Assembly (NCBI GenBank): GCA_023445445.1
Contig: JAEXLD010000050.1
Location: 24,786 to 88,785 of the forward strand
From: Bacillota bacterium
Lineage (GTDB): Bacteria > Bacillota > Clostridia > Clostridiales > Clostridiaceae
Direction: 5' to 3'
Length of the DNA: 64,000 nucleotides
Positions 52,484-62,345 of this stretch are shown here, piece after piece. How positions within the stretch are numbered: the first letter of the stretch is position 1; each line of letters begins with the position of its first letter. The notes under the pieces were generated by a model. That model saw nothing but the letters and a program-made list of their open reading frames with translations. It made no database searches and was not told where the DNA came from. A program made the position numbers and the translations under genes.

Positions 52484-53125
52484 ATGAACAAATTTTTAAC
52501 TACATTAAGTGAAAGCTTTAGTGAAATTTACAATAGTCCTTTATCTATAGCGACTCTCATTGGAGTTATACTTATAATTTTAGCTCTTATAAGATTTAAG
52601 AAGATAAAGTTAGACACTAAGGTAATTACAAGAATAGGTATTGCTTTATCACTAGCAACAATACTTCATCTTATTAAATTAGTTGATTTACCAAATGGTG
52701 CTGGAAGCATTAACCTTGGTAGCATGGTTCCCATTCTTTTAATATCATTTATGTATGGACCTGAAATAGGAATGCTAACAGGTTTCTTATTTGGAGTAAT
52801 ATACTTAATTATAAGTCCTTATATATTGCATCCAATACAAGTATTATTTGACTATCCTCTTCCATTTATGGCTGTTGGACTAGCTGGATTTTTTAAGAAT
52901 AATAAATTATTAGGTGCAAGCCTTGCAATGTTTATAAGATTTATATTTCACTTTATATCTGGTGTATTATTTTTTGGAGAATTTGCTCCAAATGGTTGGT
53001 CTCCAGTACTTTATTCCTTCGTTGTAAATGGATCTGTTGTAGCTGGGAATTTATTAGTTATTTTAATTATTATTTCTCTATTGCCTATATCTAAAATAAT
53101 ATCAAAGAGTAATAGTTACAGTTAA
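52484..53125 (+). CDS. thiT: ECF-type thiamine transporter S component
   Basis: Membrane S component of 213 residues that binds thiamine and works with the shared EcfAA'T energy module (not encoded here). Six hydrophobic helices; family blocks are AGSINLGSMVPILLISFMYG, IGMLTGFLFGVIY, and DYPLPFMAVGLAGFF (thiamine-binding region), then RFIFHFISGVLFFGEFAP. It is the sole gene behind the TPP riboswitch. The AGGAGG site before the ATG is inside the terminator stem. Confidence 0.95.
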   Translation: MNKFLTTLSESFSEIYNSPLSIATLIGVILIILALIRFKKIKLDTKVITRIGIALSLATILHLIKLVDLPNGAGSINLGSMVPILLISFMYGPEIGMLTGFLFGVIYLIISPYILHPIQVLFDYPLPFMAVGLAGFFKNNKLLGASLAMFIRFIFHFISGVLFFGEFAPNGWSPVLYSFVVNGSVVAGNLLVILIIISLLPISKIISKSNSYS

Positions 53126-53155
53126 ATTAAGGTATTGTCTCAAATGAAAAATTTA

Positions 53156-53181
53156 AAAGGCAGGATAGTTATCCTGCCTTT
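53156..53181 (+). terminator. Terminator between thiT and pullulanase
   Basis: AAAGGCAGGATA pairs with TATCCTGCCTTT (12 bp). Both genes end here; it likely works in both directions. Confidence 0.82.
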
Positions 53182-53203
53182 AATACAACAAATATGATTT
53201 TCA

Positions 53204-56053
53204 TTATGCATACATTATTAAAATAGAAAAGGAATTTAGTGTTGGTATTTCATTTCTTTTTACTGTCATTATTACTTCATCATTTATTATTTCATTAATG
53301 GCTAGTATATTCCACTCATCACTTATGGTATTTGTAATAAATCTATTAATATCATAATTATCATATTCAGTAGCATTAAATACTACAATTATTTCTTTTG
53401 CACCGCCTACAGCATCTTCATCTTTATAATGCCATTTAATTACTCCTACTTTTTCATCACCATTTAAAAAACTAATATCAATTTTATCAATATCTTCTCT
53501 TCTATCAAATCTAAATGCCTTAAATTTCTTTCTTATTTTAATTAGCATTTTTATAAAGTTGTATACTTCATAATATTTAACTTTATCAATCCAGTATATA
53601 GCATTTACATTATCAGGACTTTTATAGCTATTATGATCACCATTTTTACTCCTTAATACTTCAGCTCCTCCTTGAATAAATGGTATTCCTTGAGATAACA
53701 AAATTATAGAGAGTGCTAGAACATTTCTTCTTACCAAATGATTATCAAAAATATCATCTTCTTTAATTATTCTATATTCATTAGCCTTAATATTTTGATT
53801 TAGGCTTTTTTCTATTTGATCCCAAAGAGTATAGTTGTCATGGGCATCTACATAATTAATACTTTCTACTGGATTTAAGGTCATAGTATTAATAGAACCC
53901 TTCAATCCTTCTATTATGCTCCAAGCAGTAGCTCCATCATGTTGTTTCCCATTAACAAATCCATTAGAAGGAGAATTGTTACCTCTGATGTAATCTCTAA
54001 AGGTATCATTAAAAACTGAAAATTCTTGCCCTCTTTGCATTCCTTTACTTATACCATTTGAAAGGGGTGAATCTCCACCTCTCCATGGTTCCCCATATAG
54101 TAATATATTATCATTTACTTCATTTGATAATTTTACTATTTCTTTCATAGTATCAACATCCATTAGTCCCATAAGATCAAATCTAAATCCATCAATATTA
54201 TAATCATTAATCCAATGTTTTATAGAATCAATTATATATTTTCTTACCATAGGCTTTTCAGTAGCAAGTTCATTACCACATCCTGAACCATTTGTATATC
54301 TAGCCCTATAATTAGATCTAAAATAGTATCCTGGTACTAATTTATCTAAATTTGTTGTTTCCTGCATATGATTATATACCACATCCATAACTACTCTAAT
54401 ATTGTTTTTATGAAGGGTATTTATCATACTCCTAAGTTCTACTATTCTTAAAATAGGAGAATATGGGTCACTAGAATAACTACCATCAGGTGCATTATAA
54501 TTTTTAGGATCATAGCCCCAACTTCTATTCTCTTTTTTATGAGTCCTTCTCTCATCTACTGAACCAAAATCAAATATTGGTAAAATATGCAAATGTGTTA
54601 TTCCTAAATCCTTTAAATGATCAATTCCAGTTTTTACAGCTATATTATCATTAAAATCTATTAATGATGTTCCCTCTTTAGCTAACCCTAAATACTTACC
54701 TCTTAAAGCTTTACTTATACCACTATCTTCACTTATAGTAAAATCTCTTATATGCACTTCATAAATTATACTATCTTCTTTCCTTAAAAGTTCTGGCCTT
54801 TTATCTAATAGCCATTCTTCTGGCATAGTGTTACTTTTATTTAAATCTACTAAACAACCTTTTCGTCCATTAACACTAACTGCGTTAGCATATGGGTCTA
54901 TTGCATAATTGACCTTCTTATATTCATAACCATTTATATCCAATTCCCTAAATATAGTTTTGAACATATAGAATTTGCCTTCATTGTCTTCTCTATTTAA
55001 CTCACAGGTATAAGTCCCACTTAGAGGCTCATAAATCATTTCATACTTGCTTTTTTCTACTGTATCATACCATTTATTATAAAGGCATAATTCAGTTTTT
55101 TCTGCAGTAGGAGCCCATACCCTTACCCTTATTTTATCTTCAAAAAAGGTTACTCCCATATCATTTTCTTTATAATAAAACTTATCTAAATAACCTCTCA
55201 TAGTAACCTTACAGGATATAAATGTATTACTTGCTCTAACTTCAATTAAATCCTTTGGAGAAATATCTAAATTTAAATTGATAAATTCTACTTTCTTTAA
55301 TACATTATCAACTATATACTGAACATTCTCTTGCTTAACTCCATTTATATAAATATAAAATTGTGTAATATCCATAGGGGTTCTAGATAGAAAAGCTACA
55401 ATACTTTTACTGTCATCCATTATTGCAACTTCTATTCTTGGTTTTATATAATCCACTAACTCATTTAAATCTGTTATTAATCTATTTTCACCATAAACAA
55501 TGTAACAGTTTTTAATTTTACTAGGAATTTCAAATGTCATTGTTTGCTCTGACCAATCATTTCCCCATGCTCTTTTTCTTGCAATTACGTTTTTTTCTTT
55601 TACAAAAGCACATCTACCAAAGTCACTTTTATCAAGTAATTGAACATCAGAAGCAACTCCATCACTTGAAAAAGTCCAAAGATCCCATATATATCCACTG
55701 CCTGAATAATCCCCATCATTTTTAATAAAGTGAACTAATGTATCTTTTCTTTTTTCTAAAATTACCGGGAAAATTCTTGATATTTTAACTCCTGAAACTA
55801 TATCAATAAAACTAACTTCTATATTCTTTAATTCTTCTTTAATTTCTTTAATTTTTATTACGTTTCTCTTTAATAAAACTACATTATCTTTACAATTAAA
55901 TTCCCATTCAACATCCTTAATTTCTTCTATTCCATAGATGGATTCTTTCAATGCAACTAATTGTATCTCTTCTTCTAAATAGAATTCATTACAAGATGCC
56001 TTTATATACATTTTAGTTTTATAATTCATATTTTCTATACAATTATTCATCAT
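53204..56053 (-). CDS. pulA: Type I pullulanase (GH13)
   Basis: Debranching enzyme that cuts alpha-1,6 bonds in pullulan, glycogen or branched dextrins. The 949 residues have an N-terminal region of about 300 residues with beta domains, then a CBM48-like domain (about 305-400) and the GH13 barrel: SWGYDPKNYNAP (type I signature), DVVYNH, GFRFDLMGLMD (nucleophile Asp), LYGEPWRGG (acid/base Glu) and VDAHDNYTLWD. There is no signal peptide, so it is cytoplasmic or glycogen-related. It is longer than typical Bacillus PulA. GGAG lies before the two ATGs at the start; either may be used. Confidence 0.95.
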   Translation of the reverse strand: MMNNCIENMNYKTKMYIKASCNEFYLEEEIQLVALKESIYGIEEIKDVEWEFNCKDNVVLLKRNVIKIKEIKEELKNIEVSFIDIVSGVKISRIFPVILEKRKDTLVHFIKNDGDYSGSGYIWDLWTFSSDGVASDVQLLDKSDFGRCAFVKEKNVIARKRAWGNDWSEQTMTFEIPSKIKNCYIVYGENRLITDLNELVDYIKPRIEVAIMDDSKSIVAFLSRTPMDITQFYIYINGVKQENVQYIVDNVLKKVEFINLNLDISPKDLIEVRASNTFISCKVTMRGYLDKFYYKENDMGVTFFEDKIRVRVWAPTAEKTELCLYNKWYDTVEKSKYEMIYEPLSGTYTCELNREDNEGKFYMFKTIFRELDINGYEYKKVNYAIDPYANAVSVNGRKGCLVDLNKSNTMPEEWLLDKRPELLRKEDSIIYEVHIRDFTISEDSGISKALRGKYLGLAKEGTSLIDFNDNIAVKTGIDHLKDLGITHLHILPIFDFGSVDERRTHKKENRSWGYDPKNYNAPDGSYSSDPYSPILRIVELRSMINTLHKNNIRVVMDVVYNHMQETTNLDKLVPGYYFRSNYRARYTNGSGCGNELATEKPMVRKYIIDSIKHWINDYNIDGFRFDLMGLMDVDTMKEIVKLSNEVNDNILLYGEPWRGGDSPLSNGISKGMQRGQEFSVFNDTFRDYIRGNNSPSNGFVNGKQHDGATAWSIIEGLKGSINTMTLNPVESINYVDAHDNYTLWDQIEKSLNQNIKANEYRIIKEDDIFDNHLVRRNVLALSIILLSQGIPFIQGGAEVLRSKNGDHNSYKSPDNVNAIYWIDKVKYYEVYNFIKMLIKIRKKFKAFRFDRREDIDKIDISFLNGDEKVGVIKWHYKDEDAVGGAKEIIVVFNATEYDNYDINRFITNTISDEWNILAINEIINDEVIMTVKRNEIPTLNSFSILIMYA

Positions 56054-56904
56054 TTCAACTCCAAAACCATTATATTATATTTTACTCTTTACGAAAAATA
56101 ATGTTTCAATATACTTAATCTTAATATTGTATATTGAATTTCTAATTTACTTCTTTATTATTTCTATTTGCAAATAGATAAATAAAGCTCTCTGTTTACT
56201 TATACTAATCTGCCTTTTAACCTAAATACTTCTATATATAGAAGCATTGACTATTATTTTAAGGAGTATCAAAATGTTAAATAATTTTAGCACTTATTAT
56301 ACTTAGAATTATAACTAGATTACTATTAAAAATATATGTAACCTTTATTTCTCATATTTATTAATATTTTGTTATAACTCAATTTTATTATTACCAGTGT
56401 AATTAATATAAATGTTTAATTTATTTAAAATACCCATAGTATAACTACATAAGTATTTTTAGGCATGTTTTTATCCTTAATAAATAATAATTTATTAAGG
56501 AAAGTAAAGATATTTATTGCTTTTTCATATATAACTAAATCTATAATTTAATAGCTATAATTATATTTTTGCTATATATGAATTTAGATTATAGTTAATT
56601 TTATATTTACTTTACTTTAGAACTTATAGCCATATAAAAAAATATTACTTAAATTTAATATTACTATATCTTGTAAACCCCTTTATATATTATAGTGTTA
56701 TAATTTTTATATTTTTTCAATATGTACTAAAATTACAACATATCCATATTCAAATTAATATGAATATTTTTCATAAACTCTCCGAATAATATTTAAGCCT
56801 TTATAATATTAGTATATCACATAGAGTATTTTACTTCATCATAATTTTTTATAATGTCTATAGATATCTTATAATTCTCTTTAATATTTAATGCATATAG
56901 GCAT
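56054..56904. other. 880-bp AT-rich intergenic stretch, no gene seen
   Basis: Between pulA and the flippase-like gene I see no protein-coding frame of note and no known RNA. It holds a 12-bp perfect hairpin TCCTTAATAAAT..ATTTATTAAGGA (56474-56501), a palindrome CTTCTATATATAGAAG (56229-56244), a stem CAATATAC..GTATATTG near 56110-56135, and a 10-codon frame with a good ribosome binding site (AAGGAG, ATG at 56274, stop at 56306). Its size is unusual for this window. Confidence 0.6.
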
Positions 56905-56942
56905 AAAAAAATAGCTATAATTTATATTTATAGCTATTTTTT
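56905..56942 (-). terminator. Terminator of the flippase-like gene
   Basis: AATAGCTATAA pairs with TTATAGCTATT (with extra A-U pairs); on the minus strand the stem is followed by UUUUUUUAUGCC. It overlaps the stop codon at 56934. Confidence 0.85.
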
Positions 56943-57851
56943 ATTAACTTTAAACTTTCTCTCATAAAAATATATAAACAAACCTACTGTTAAAGGTATT
57001 ATATAATAACTTATACGATACAAAACTAAAGCTAGTAAAGCCTCTTCTTTATTTATACCTAAGGATCCAACTCCTAATATAAAAGTTATATCAAAGCCTC
57101 CAATTCCTCCTGGCATCATACTAATAAGGCCTATTGCTGATGATACAACATAAATTGGAAATATTTTAGCTAAAGGAAGTGAAGCTCCTAATAGTTTAAG
57201 TATAAAGAACAATAACATTGCCATTGCAAACCATTCAAGTATAGAAAGTATCATTACCTTAATAGTTTTAATTCCACTTTCTTTTGTTTTATGATTTCTT
57301 AATCTAATTAGGTTATATAATAAAAGACATGGTGCATATAAACCAGCCAATAATATACCTAGATTTACAAATTCAATTTTATTTAAACTTCTTATATTAG
57401 AGATAGAATATATAAAACAAATTGTAGAAAATCCTGTGAAATTTAATAATACCATTTTGGAAATTTCTTTAACTAAGGCAGCCTTATCCTTAATATATGG
57501 AGAATAAAAATAGCTTTTCAAAGCAATTGCCGCTGTTCCCCCAAAGCCAACTATACTTGAAATTGAACTTGCAATCCAAGATGACTTATAAAGACTTTTA
57601 TTATCTAATGATATTTTACAAGTATCTTTTATAATAAAATCATATAATGACAATGGTAAATAAGATACTATTCCTAAAATTCCAATTAAACTTAATCTAA
57701 TTAAGGTAAGCTTGTCCCTATATGTATAAAAAGTATTTATATCAAAATCTGAAAGTATCTTACTAAACTGAAAAATAATTATGGTGCAAATAATAGACAT
57801 AAGTACTATTCTGCTCCATAATTTCACTTTATTATCAATCTTAACTAACAT
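56934..57851 (-). CDS. Lysylphosphatidylglycerol synthase transmembrane-domain protein (UPF0104/YbhN-like)
   Basis: A polytopic protein of 305 residues with about eight membrane helices, of the family of the MprF flippase part and YbhN/YfbX. Family marks are TAAIALKSYFYSPYI, the CTDxxxGGF-like block GLISMMPGGIGGFDITFILG and EALLALVLYRISYYIIP. The C-terminal synthase domain of MprF is absent. It may move lipids across the membrane or modify them; the substrate is unknown. AGGGAG precedes the ATG. Single gene with its own terminator. Confidence 0.88.
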   Translation of the reverse strand: MLVKIDNKVKLWSRIVLMSIICTIIIFQFSKILSDFDINTFYTYRDKLTLIRLSLIGILGIVSYLPLSLYDFIIKDTCKISLDNKSLYKSSWIASSISSIVGFGGTAAIALKSYFYSPYIKDKAALVKEISKMVLLNFTGFSTICFIYSISNIRSLNKIEFVNLGILLAGLYAPCLLLYNLIRLRNHKTKESGIKTIKVMILSILEWFAMAMLLFFILKLLGASLPLAKIFPIYVVSSAIGLISMMPGGIGGFDITFILGVGSLGINKEEALLALVLYRISYYIIPLTVGLFIYFYERKFKVNKK

Positions 57852-57937
57852 ATTATATCTCCCTAAAAATTATTAACCTCTATTAGTATATACCAATTAT
57901 TACATAAATACAAAATTTTTTATTTAGGTTTAATGTA

Positions 57938-57981
57938 AATAATAAGGATAACCCTAAAATTTTAAGGCTATCCTTATTATT
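57938..57981 (-). terminator. Terminator of the ssnA-ygfK-xdh operon
   Basis: AATAATAAGGATA (57938-57950) and TATCCTTATTATT (57969-57981) pair over 13 bp with an inner A/C-rich loop that pairs partly. It starts at the xdh stop codon. Confidence 0.8.
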
Positions 57982-60539
57982 TATTTTTTAACTTTTCTAT
58001 AAAATGTATTTTCAAGAGGAAGTTTAGTTCTAAATTTTCCATCCAATTTATAGTATGCCCCTTGCATTGCTGGTGCTACTGGTACTACAACTATTTCTCC
58101 CACGCCTTTAGCCCCATACGCTAAGGTTTCCTTATTTTTTTCTACTAAAATAGATTTAATTTCAGGTATAGATATTGATCTAAATAAACCTAAAGTACCA
58201 AATTTAGCAAGAGGAATGCTATCCTTTAATGGATAATCTTCTGTTAGTGCATAGCCAAGTCCCATAACAACTCCGCCTTCAATTTGTCCTTCAACTGCAA
58301 TAGGATTAATTGCTCTTCCAATATCATGTGCTGCTATAACTTTAACTACTTTACCATTATCATCTAGGACTACAACTTGAGTTGCATATCCATAGGCAAC
58401 GTGACTTACAGGATTTTCTTTTTCACTTCCCATAGGGTCCGTTTTAGGACAAAATTCAGCAAAAAATTCTTCACCCTCTAATTCTCTTAAAGATTTATTC
58501 TTTAGAGCATCTTTCAATTTTAATGCAGCTAATCTTGTTGCTTCTCCTGTAAATACAGTTTGTCTTGATGCAGTTGTAGTTCCTGAATTTGGAGTTTTAA
58601 AGGTATCTGGATAATCAAAATGAACATCTAAGGGATTTAATTCAGCAGTTTCACAAAGAATTTGTGTTGCTATTGTTCCAACTCCTTGTCCTATACAAGC
58701 TGCAGAAGTTCTTATAATAGCTTTCTCATCTTTTATTACTATCTTGCATCTACCTGTATCAGGTATTCCTACTCCTAACCCTGCATTTTTAAATGCACAA
58801 GCAATTCCAACATGTTTATTACTATAAAAATCATTTTTTACGGCTTCTAGAGTTTCTACTAAGGCTGTCCCCTCATCTGCTATTTGCCCATTAGGTAATA
58901 CTTGTCCTGGTCTAATTGCATTTCTATATCTAAATTCCCACGGAGAGATACCAACCAATTCAGCAAGTTTATTAATATTAGATTCATTGGCAAAGGATGA
59001 CTGAGTAACTCCAAAGCCTCTAAAAGCCCCAGCTGGTGGATTGTTAGTATAAACTGCTATACCTTCTATATCTACATTTTGATAATTATAAGGTCCTGCT
59101 GCATGAGTACATGCTCTTTGTAAAACAGGTCCTCCTAAAGATGCATAAGCTCCAGTATCAGAAACTATTCTAGCTATAATGGCTGTAAGTATTCCATTTT
59201 CATCGCAAGCAGTTGTAAATTCCATTTCCATCGCATGTCTCTTTGGATGAATTATAATGCTTTCCTTTCTACTTAAGGTTACTTTAACAGGCATTTTTGT
59301 GTAATATGCAAGTAAAGCCGCATGATGCTGAACACTCATATCTTCTTTTCCGCCAAAGCCTCCTCCTACTAGCATGCTTTTAATTCTAAGATTATCTTTA
59401 TCTAAATTCAGTAACTTTCCTATTTCTCTTAATTCATCATAGATGCCTTGTCCACCAGTATACACTGTTAAAATTCCATCTTCATAATTTGCTAATGCAG
59501 ATTCAGGTTCTAAGAATGCATGTTCAGTTGGTGGAGTACTATATTTCTCTGTTACTACATATTTTGATTTTTTTATGGCTTCTTCTACATTTCCTCTTTT
59601 TAATGTTTGTTTACTTAATATATTACCATTGGGATGAATATTTCCTGCACCTTCTGCCATTGCCAATTTAGGATTTGTTAAAGGTTTTAGCTCTTCATAA
59701 TCTACTTCTATAAGACTTAATGCTTCTTTTAACGTCTTTTTATCCTTAGCTGCAACTAATGCTAAAGCATCTCCTAAATATCTTGTAGTTTCACCAATAT
59801 CAATTAAAGCTGGCCAGTCTTGAACTAAATGTCCTATATATCTATCACCAGGAATATCTTTAGCTGTTACTACTGCATATACTCCATCTAGACTCTTTGC
59901 TTTTGTTGTATCTATATTTTTTATTATAGCTCTAGGATATTTTGTTCTTAAAGCTGCTCCATAAATCATATTAGAAAAATATAGATCATCAGCATATTTT
60001 CCTACTGCTAAAGTCTTTATTTCAGCATCTATTCTTGGTAAATTTTCTCCAACTAATCCCTTACAATATACTTTGGGAACTTCTTTATTATCTCTTAAAA
60101 ATTCTGCTACTAATTTTATAGCTTCTATTATTTTTACATATCCTGTACATCTACACATATTACCTTTTAAAGCAATTTTTATTTCCTCTTCAGTTGGATT
60201 TAAATTTTTATCTAAAAGTCCTTTAGCACTAATAACCATACCAGGAATACAAAATCCACATTGAACAGCTCCACATTTACCAAAGGCATAGGCAAAAACA
60301 TCTCTTTCTCTTTCATTTATTCCTTCAACAGTAATTATTTCTTTATTATCTACTTTGCTTAGCTTTTGAAGACATGCTCTTTGAGCTGTACCATCTATTA
60401 AAACCATGCAAGCTCCACAAGCCCCTTCAGCACATCCATTTTTTACAGAAGTTAATTGTTCTACATCTCTTAAGTAATCAAGTAGAGGCATATCATTTTC
60501 TACAGTGATATCTCTTCCATTGAGGTTAAAACTATACAT
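57981..60539 (-). CDS. Selenium-dependent xanthine dehydrogenase-type molybdenum hydroxylase
   Basis: Purine-type molybdenum hydroxylase that hydroxylates a heteroaromatic such as xanthine or nicotinate. The 852 residues combine a 2Fe-2S part (about 1-155: CAEGACGACMVLIDG, then CGAVQCGFCIPGMVIS and MCRCTGY) directly with the molybdopterin-binding part (about 165-852: RTKYPRAIIKN, GGGFGGKED, AAGPYNYQN, FRGFGVTQS, GVGEIVVVPVAP). No FAD domain lies between them, as in the orphan-SelD-associated class (TIGR03311-like, E. coli XdhD). It is the third gene after ssnA and ygfK. AGGAGGAA precedes the ATG. The substrate is inferred from the family. Confidence 0.93.
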   Translation of the reverse strand: MYSFNLNGRDITVENDMPLLDYLRDVEQLTSVKNGCAEGACGACMVLIDGTAQRACLQKLSKVDNKEIITVEGINERERDVFAYAFGKCGAVQCGFCIPGMVISAKGLLDKNLNPTEEEIKIALKGNMCRCTGYVKIIEAIKLVAEFLRDNKEVPKVYCKGLVGENLPRIDAEIKTLAVGKYADDLYFSNMIYGAALRTKYPRAIIKNIDTTKAKSLDGVYAVVTAKDIPGDRYIGHLVQDWPALIDIGETTRYLGDALALVAAKDKKTLKEALSLIEVDYEELKPLTNPKLAMAEGAGNIHPNGNILSKQTLKRGNVEEAIKKSKYVVTEKYSTPPTEHAFLEPESALANYEDGILTVYTGGQGIYDELREIGKLLNLDKDNLRIKSMLVGGGFGGKEDMSVQHHAALLAYYTKMPVKVTLSRKESIIIHPKRHAMEMEFTTACDENGILTAIIARIVSDTGAYASLGGPVLQRACTHAAGPYNYQNVDIEGIAVYTNNPPAGAFRGFGVTQSSFANESNINKLAELVGISPWEFRYRNAIRPGQVLPNGQIADEGTALVETLEAVKNDFYSNKHVGIACAFKNAGLGVGIPDTGRCKIVIKDEKAIIRTSAACIGQGVGTIATQILCETAELNPLDVHFDYPDTFKTPNSGTTTASRQTVFTGEATRLAALKLKDALKNKSLRELEGEEFFAEFCPKTDPMGSEKENPVSHVAYGYATQVVVLDDNGKVVKVIAAHDIGRAINPIAVEGQIEGGVVMGLGYALTEDYPLKDSIPLAKFGTLGLFRSISIPEIKSILVEKNKETLAYGAKGVGEIVVVPVAPAMQGAYYKLDGKFRTKLPLENTFYRKVKK

Positions 60540-60616
60540 CTATATTATTCCTCCTAATTATTAGTATTTTATCTTATATTCTTTTTCTTTAATTAATTAT
60601 TGTTAAATTCAGTTAT

Positions 60617-62311
60617 TTATTCAAAGTAATAAGAATACTCTTCAATAATTCTTTCAGAGGTAATTTCTAAATTATTCTTATTTTCTTTCGAATTAATTTC
60701 ATATATATATTCTTCACCATTATCTCTTAAAATTAATTTGCTTTCTCCAATTCTTAATAAACCAGTATTACTAGAATTATTATACTCATCTAAATCCTTA
60801 TAAAGAGTTGTTTTCTTTAAATATGGGTATCCACCCTTAGGACAAAACATATGGCAATTACCACATTCATTACAATTTTTCTCAATATGAACTATTTGAT
60901 AATCAGCCGAAAGTTCCGGAACCTTTACCTTCATATTAGCTCTGTTTGGACATACATCTACACATATTCCACAAGCTTTTAAGCAATCAAAAGTCTCAAG
61001 CTTATCTTCTATTGCCTTGCCATTCCCCTTATTTCTATAATTATTATCTGTCTTTGCTTTATTTGCTAAAATATTAAGTTTTGCTAAATTCAATTCTTTT
61101 GTAGTTTCCTCTAGCTTTTTCATTTCATTTAATACATCATTATTATTTAGATATCCTTTTGGCTTTAAATATAATGTTGCTATAGTAATAGGGGCAATCC
61201 CTGTATCAAAAACCTCTAATACATTATTTTTATCTATTCCACCTGACATGGATATTATTATATCTTTAAATTCAGAAGCTATTATATTAGCAACATTTAT
61301 AGCTATAGGATAAAGTGGTTTACCAGACATATACATTGAATCCCCTGGCATAATATTTCTATTATTTATTACAGGCAGAGTATTAGTTAATTTAACACCA
61401 AATATTAGATTATTATCTTTAGCAACCTTTAGTAATTTTGATATTATTTCTTTAGCAATATCAAACTTTAAATCATTTTCAAAATCTTTAGGGCTTAATT
61501 CTATATCTTCATATCCTAAATCATTTAAAATTTTTCTTACATTACTATACCCCAATAAGGTAGAATTGCATTTTAATAATGTATTTATCTTTTTATTTTC
61601 TATTAAATAAGTTGCAATATCTAAAATTTCACTTGGCTTACAGCCATGCATAGTAGAAAGAGTAATAATATTTGTAATGTTCGTTGAGATTTTATCTATA
61701 TCTTCTAGCTTAAACTTTTTAAAACTTTTTATGTTCTTCTTTAAAACTCCTATGGCTTCTTTATATATATTAGTATCTTTACAATCCTTTAAATCATCAA
61801 TAAAATCTGATATTTTCTTTGATTTTATTCCATTTAAATCATAACCTACACTTATGTTAAATATAAAATCCTTTAAATCTGATAGTCCAAGTTCTATTGC
61901 TATTACTTGTAATAAAATAGATGCTTTAATATACTCCTCTTTTGCTTCTTTAACGGTTAGCTCTGTAGACCATTCAACATTGTATCCTACATTTTTAACA
62001 TCTATACATGGTCTTGCTATAATTTCTTGCATATCTTTTCCATCTACTATTTGAACAGTTTTGGGTTCAAAGTATCTGCAGCCTGTTAAATAAGCAGCTA
62101 TAAAATTTTGTGCTAATTGTGTATGTGGTCCTGCAGCTGGGCCTATTGGGAATCTTAAGTATTCATTACAAAAATTCATTTCTATACTATTATCAATATC
62201 TCTATAAAAGTTTTTTTCTTCTATTTCAAATATCTTACCCTTTGTATAATAGTCTTTAAGAGTAATCTCTAAAAGTTTTTCAAAGGATATTACTTTCATT
62301 ACATCGCTCAT
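60617..62311 (-). CDS. ygfK: YgfK-like putative selenate reductase subunit, short form
   Basis: A 564-residue relative of YgfK, a protein always found with selenium-dependent hydroxylases. The N-terminal dihydroorotate-dehydrogenase-like barrel (about 15-390) shows YLRFPIGPAAGPHTQLAQN, CRYFEPKTVQIVDG, STMHGCKPSE and MSGGIDKNN; about 440-510 holds two 4Fe-4S motifs CLKACGICVDVCPN and CNECGNCHMFCPKGGYPY. E. coli YgfK is over 1000 residues with an FAD/NAD(P) domain between; here that part is missing. ATG 62311 after GGTGGAG is taken as start. Electron transfer to or from the hydroxylase is inferred. Confidence 0.85.
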   Translation of the reverse strand: MSDVMKVISFEKLLEITLKDYYTKGKIFEIEEKNFYRDIDNSIEMNFCNEYLRFPIGPAAGPHTQLAQNFIAAYLTGCRYFEPKTVQIVDGKDMQEIIARPCIDVKNVGYNVEWSTELTVKEAKEEYIKASILLQVIAIELGLSDLKDFIFNISVGYDLNGIKSKKISDFIDDLKDCKDTNIYKEAIGVLKKNIKSFKKFKLEDIDKISTNITNIITLSTMHGCKPSEILDIATYLIENKKINTLLKCNSTLLGYSNVRKILNDLGYEDIELSPKDFENDLKFDIAKEIISKLLKVAKDNNLIFGVKLTNTLPVINNRNIMPGDSMYMSGKPLYPIAINVANIIASEFKDIIISMSGGIDKNNVLEVFDTGIAPITIATLYLKPKGYLNNNDVLNEMKKLEETTKELNLAKLNILANKAKTDNNYRNKGNGKAIEDKLETFDCLKACGICVDVCPNRANMKVKVPELSADYQIVHIEKNCNECGNCHMFCPKGGYPYLKKTTLYKDLDEYNNSSNTGLLRIGESKLILRDNGEEYIYEINSKENKNNLEITSERIIEEYSYYFE

Positions 62312-62345
62312 TTTATCTCCACCTTTTAATATATAATTTAATTTG

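Noticed and set aside
56274..56306. Ten-codon frame MLNNFSTYYT with AAGGAG site
   Set aside because: Too short to claim as a gene; noted only as part of the intergenic stretch.
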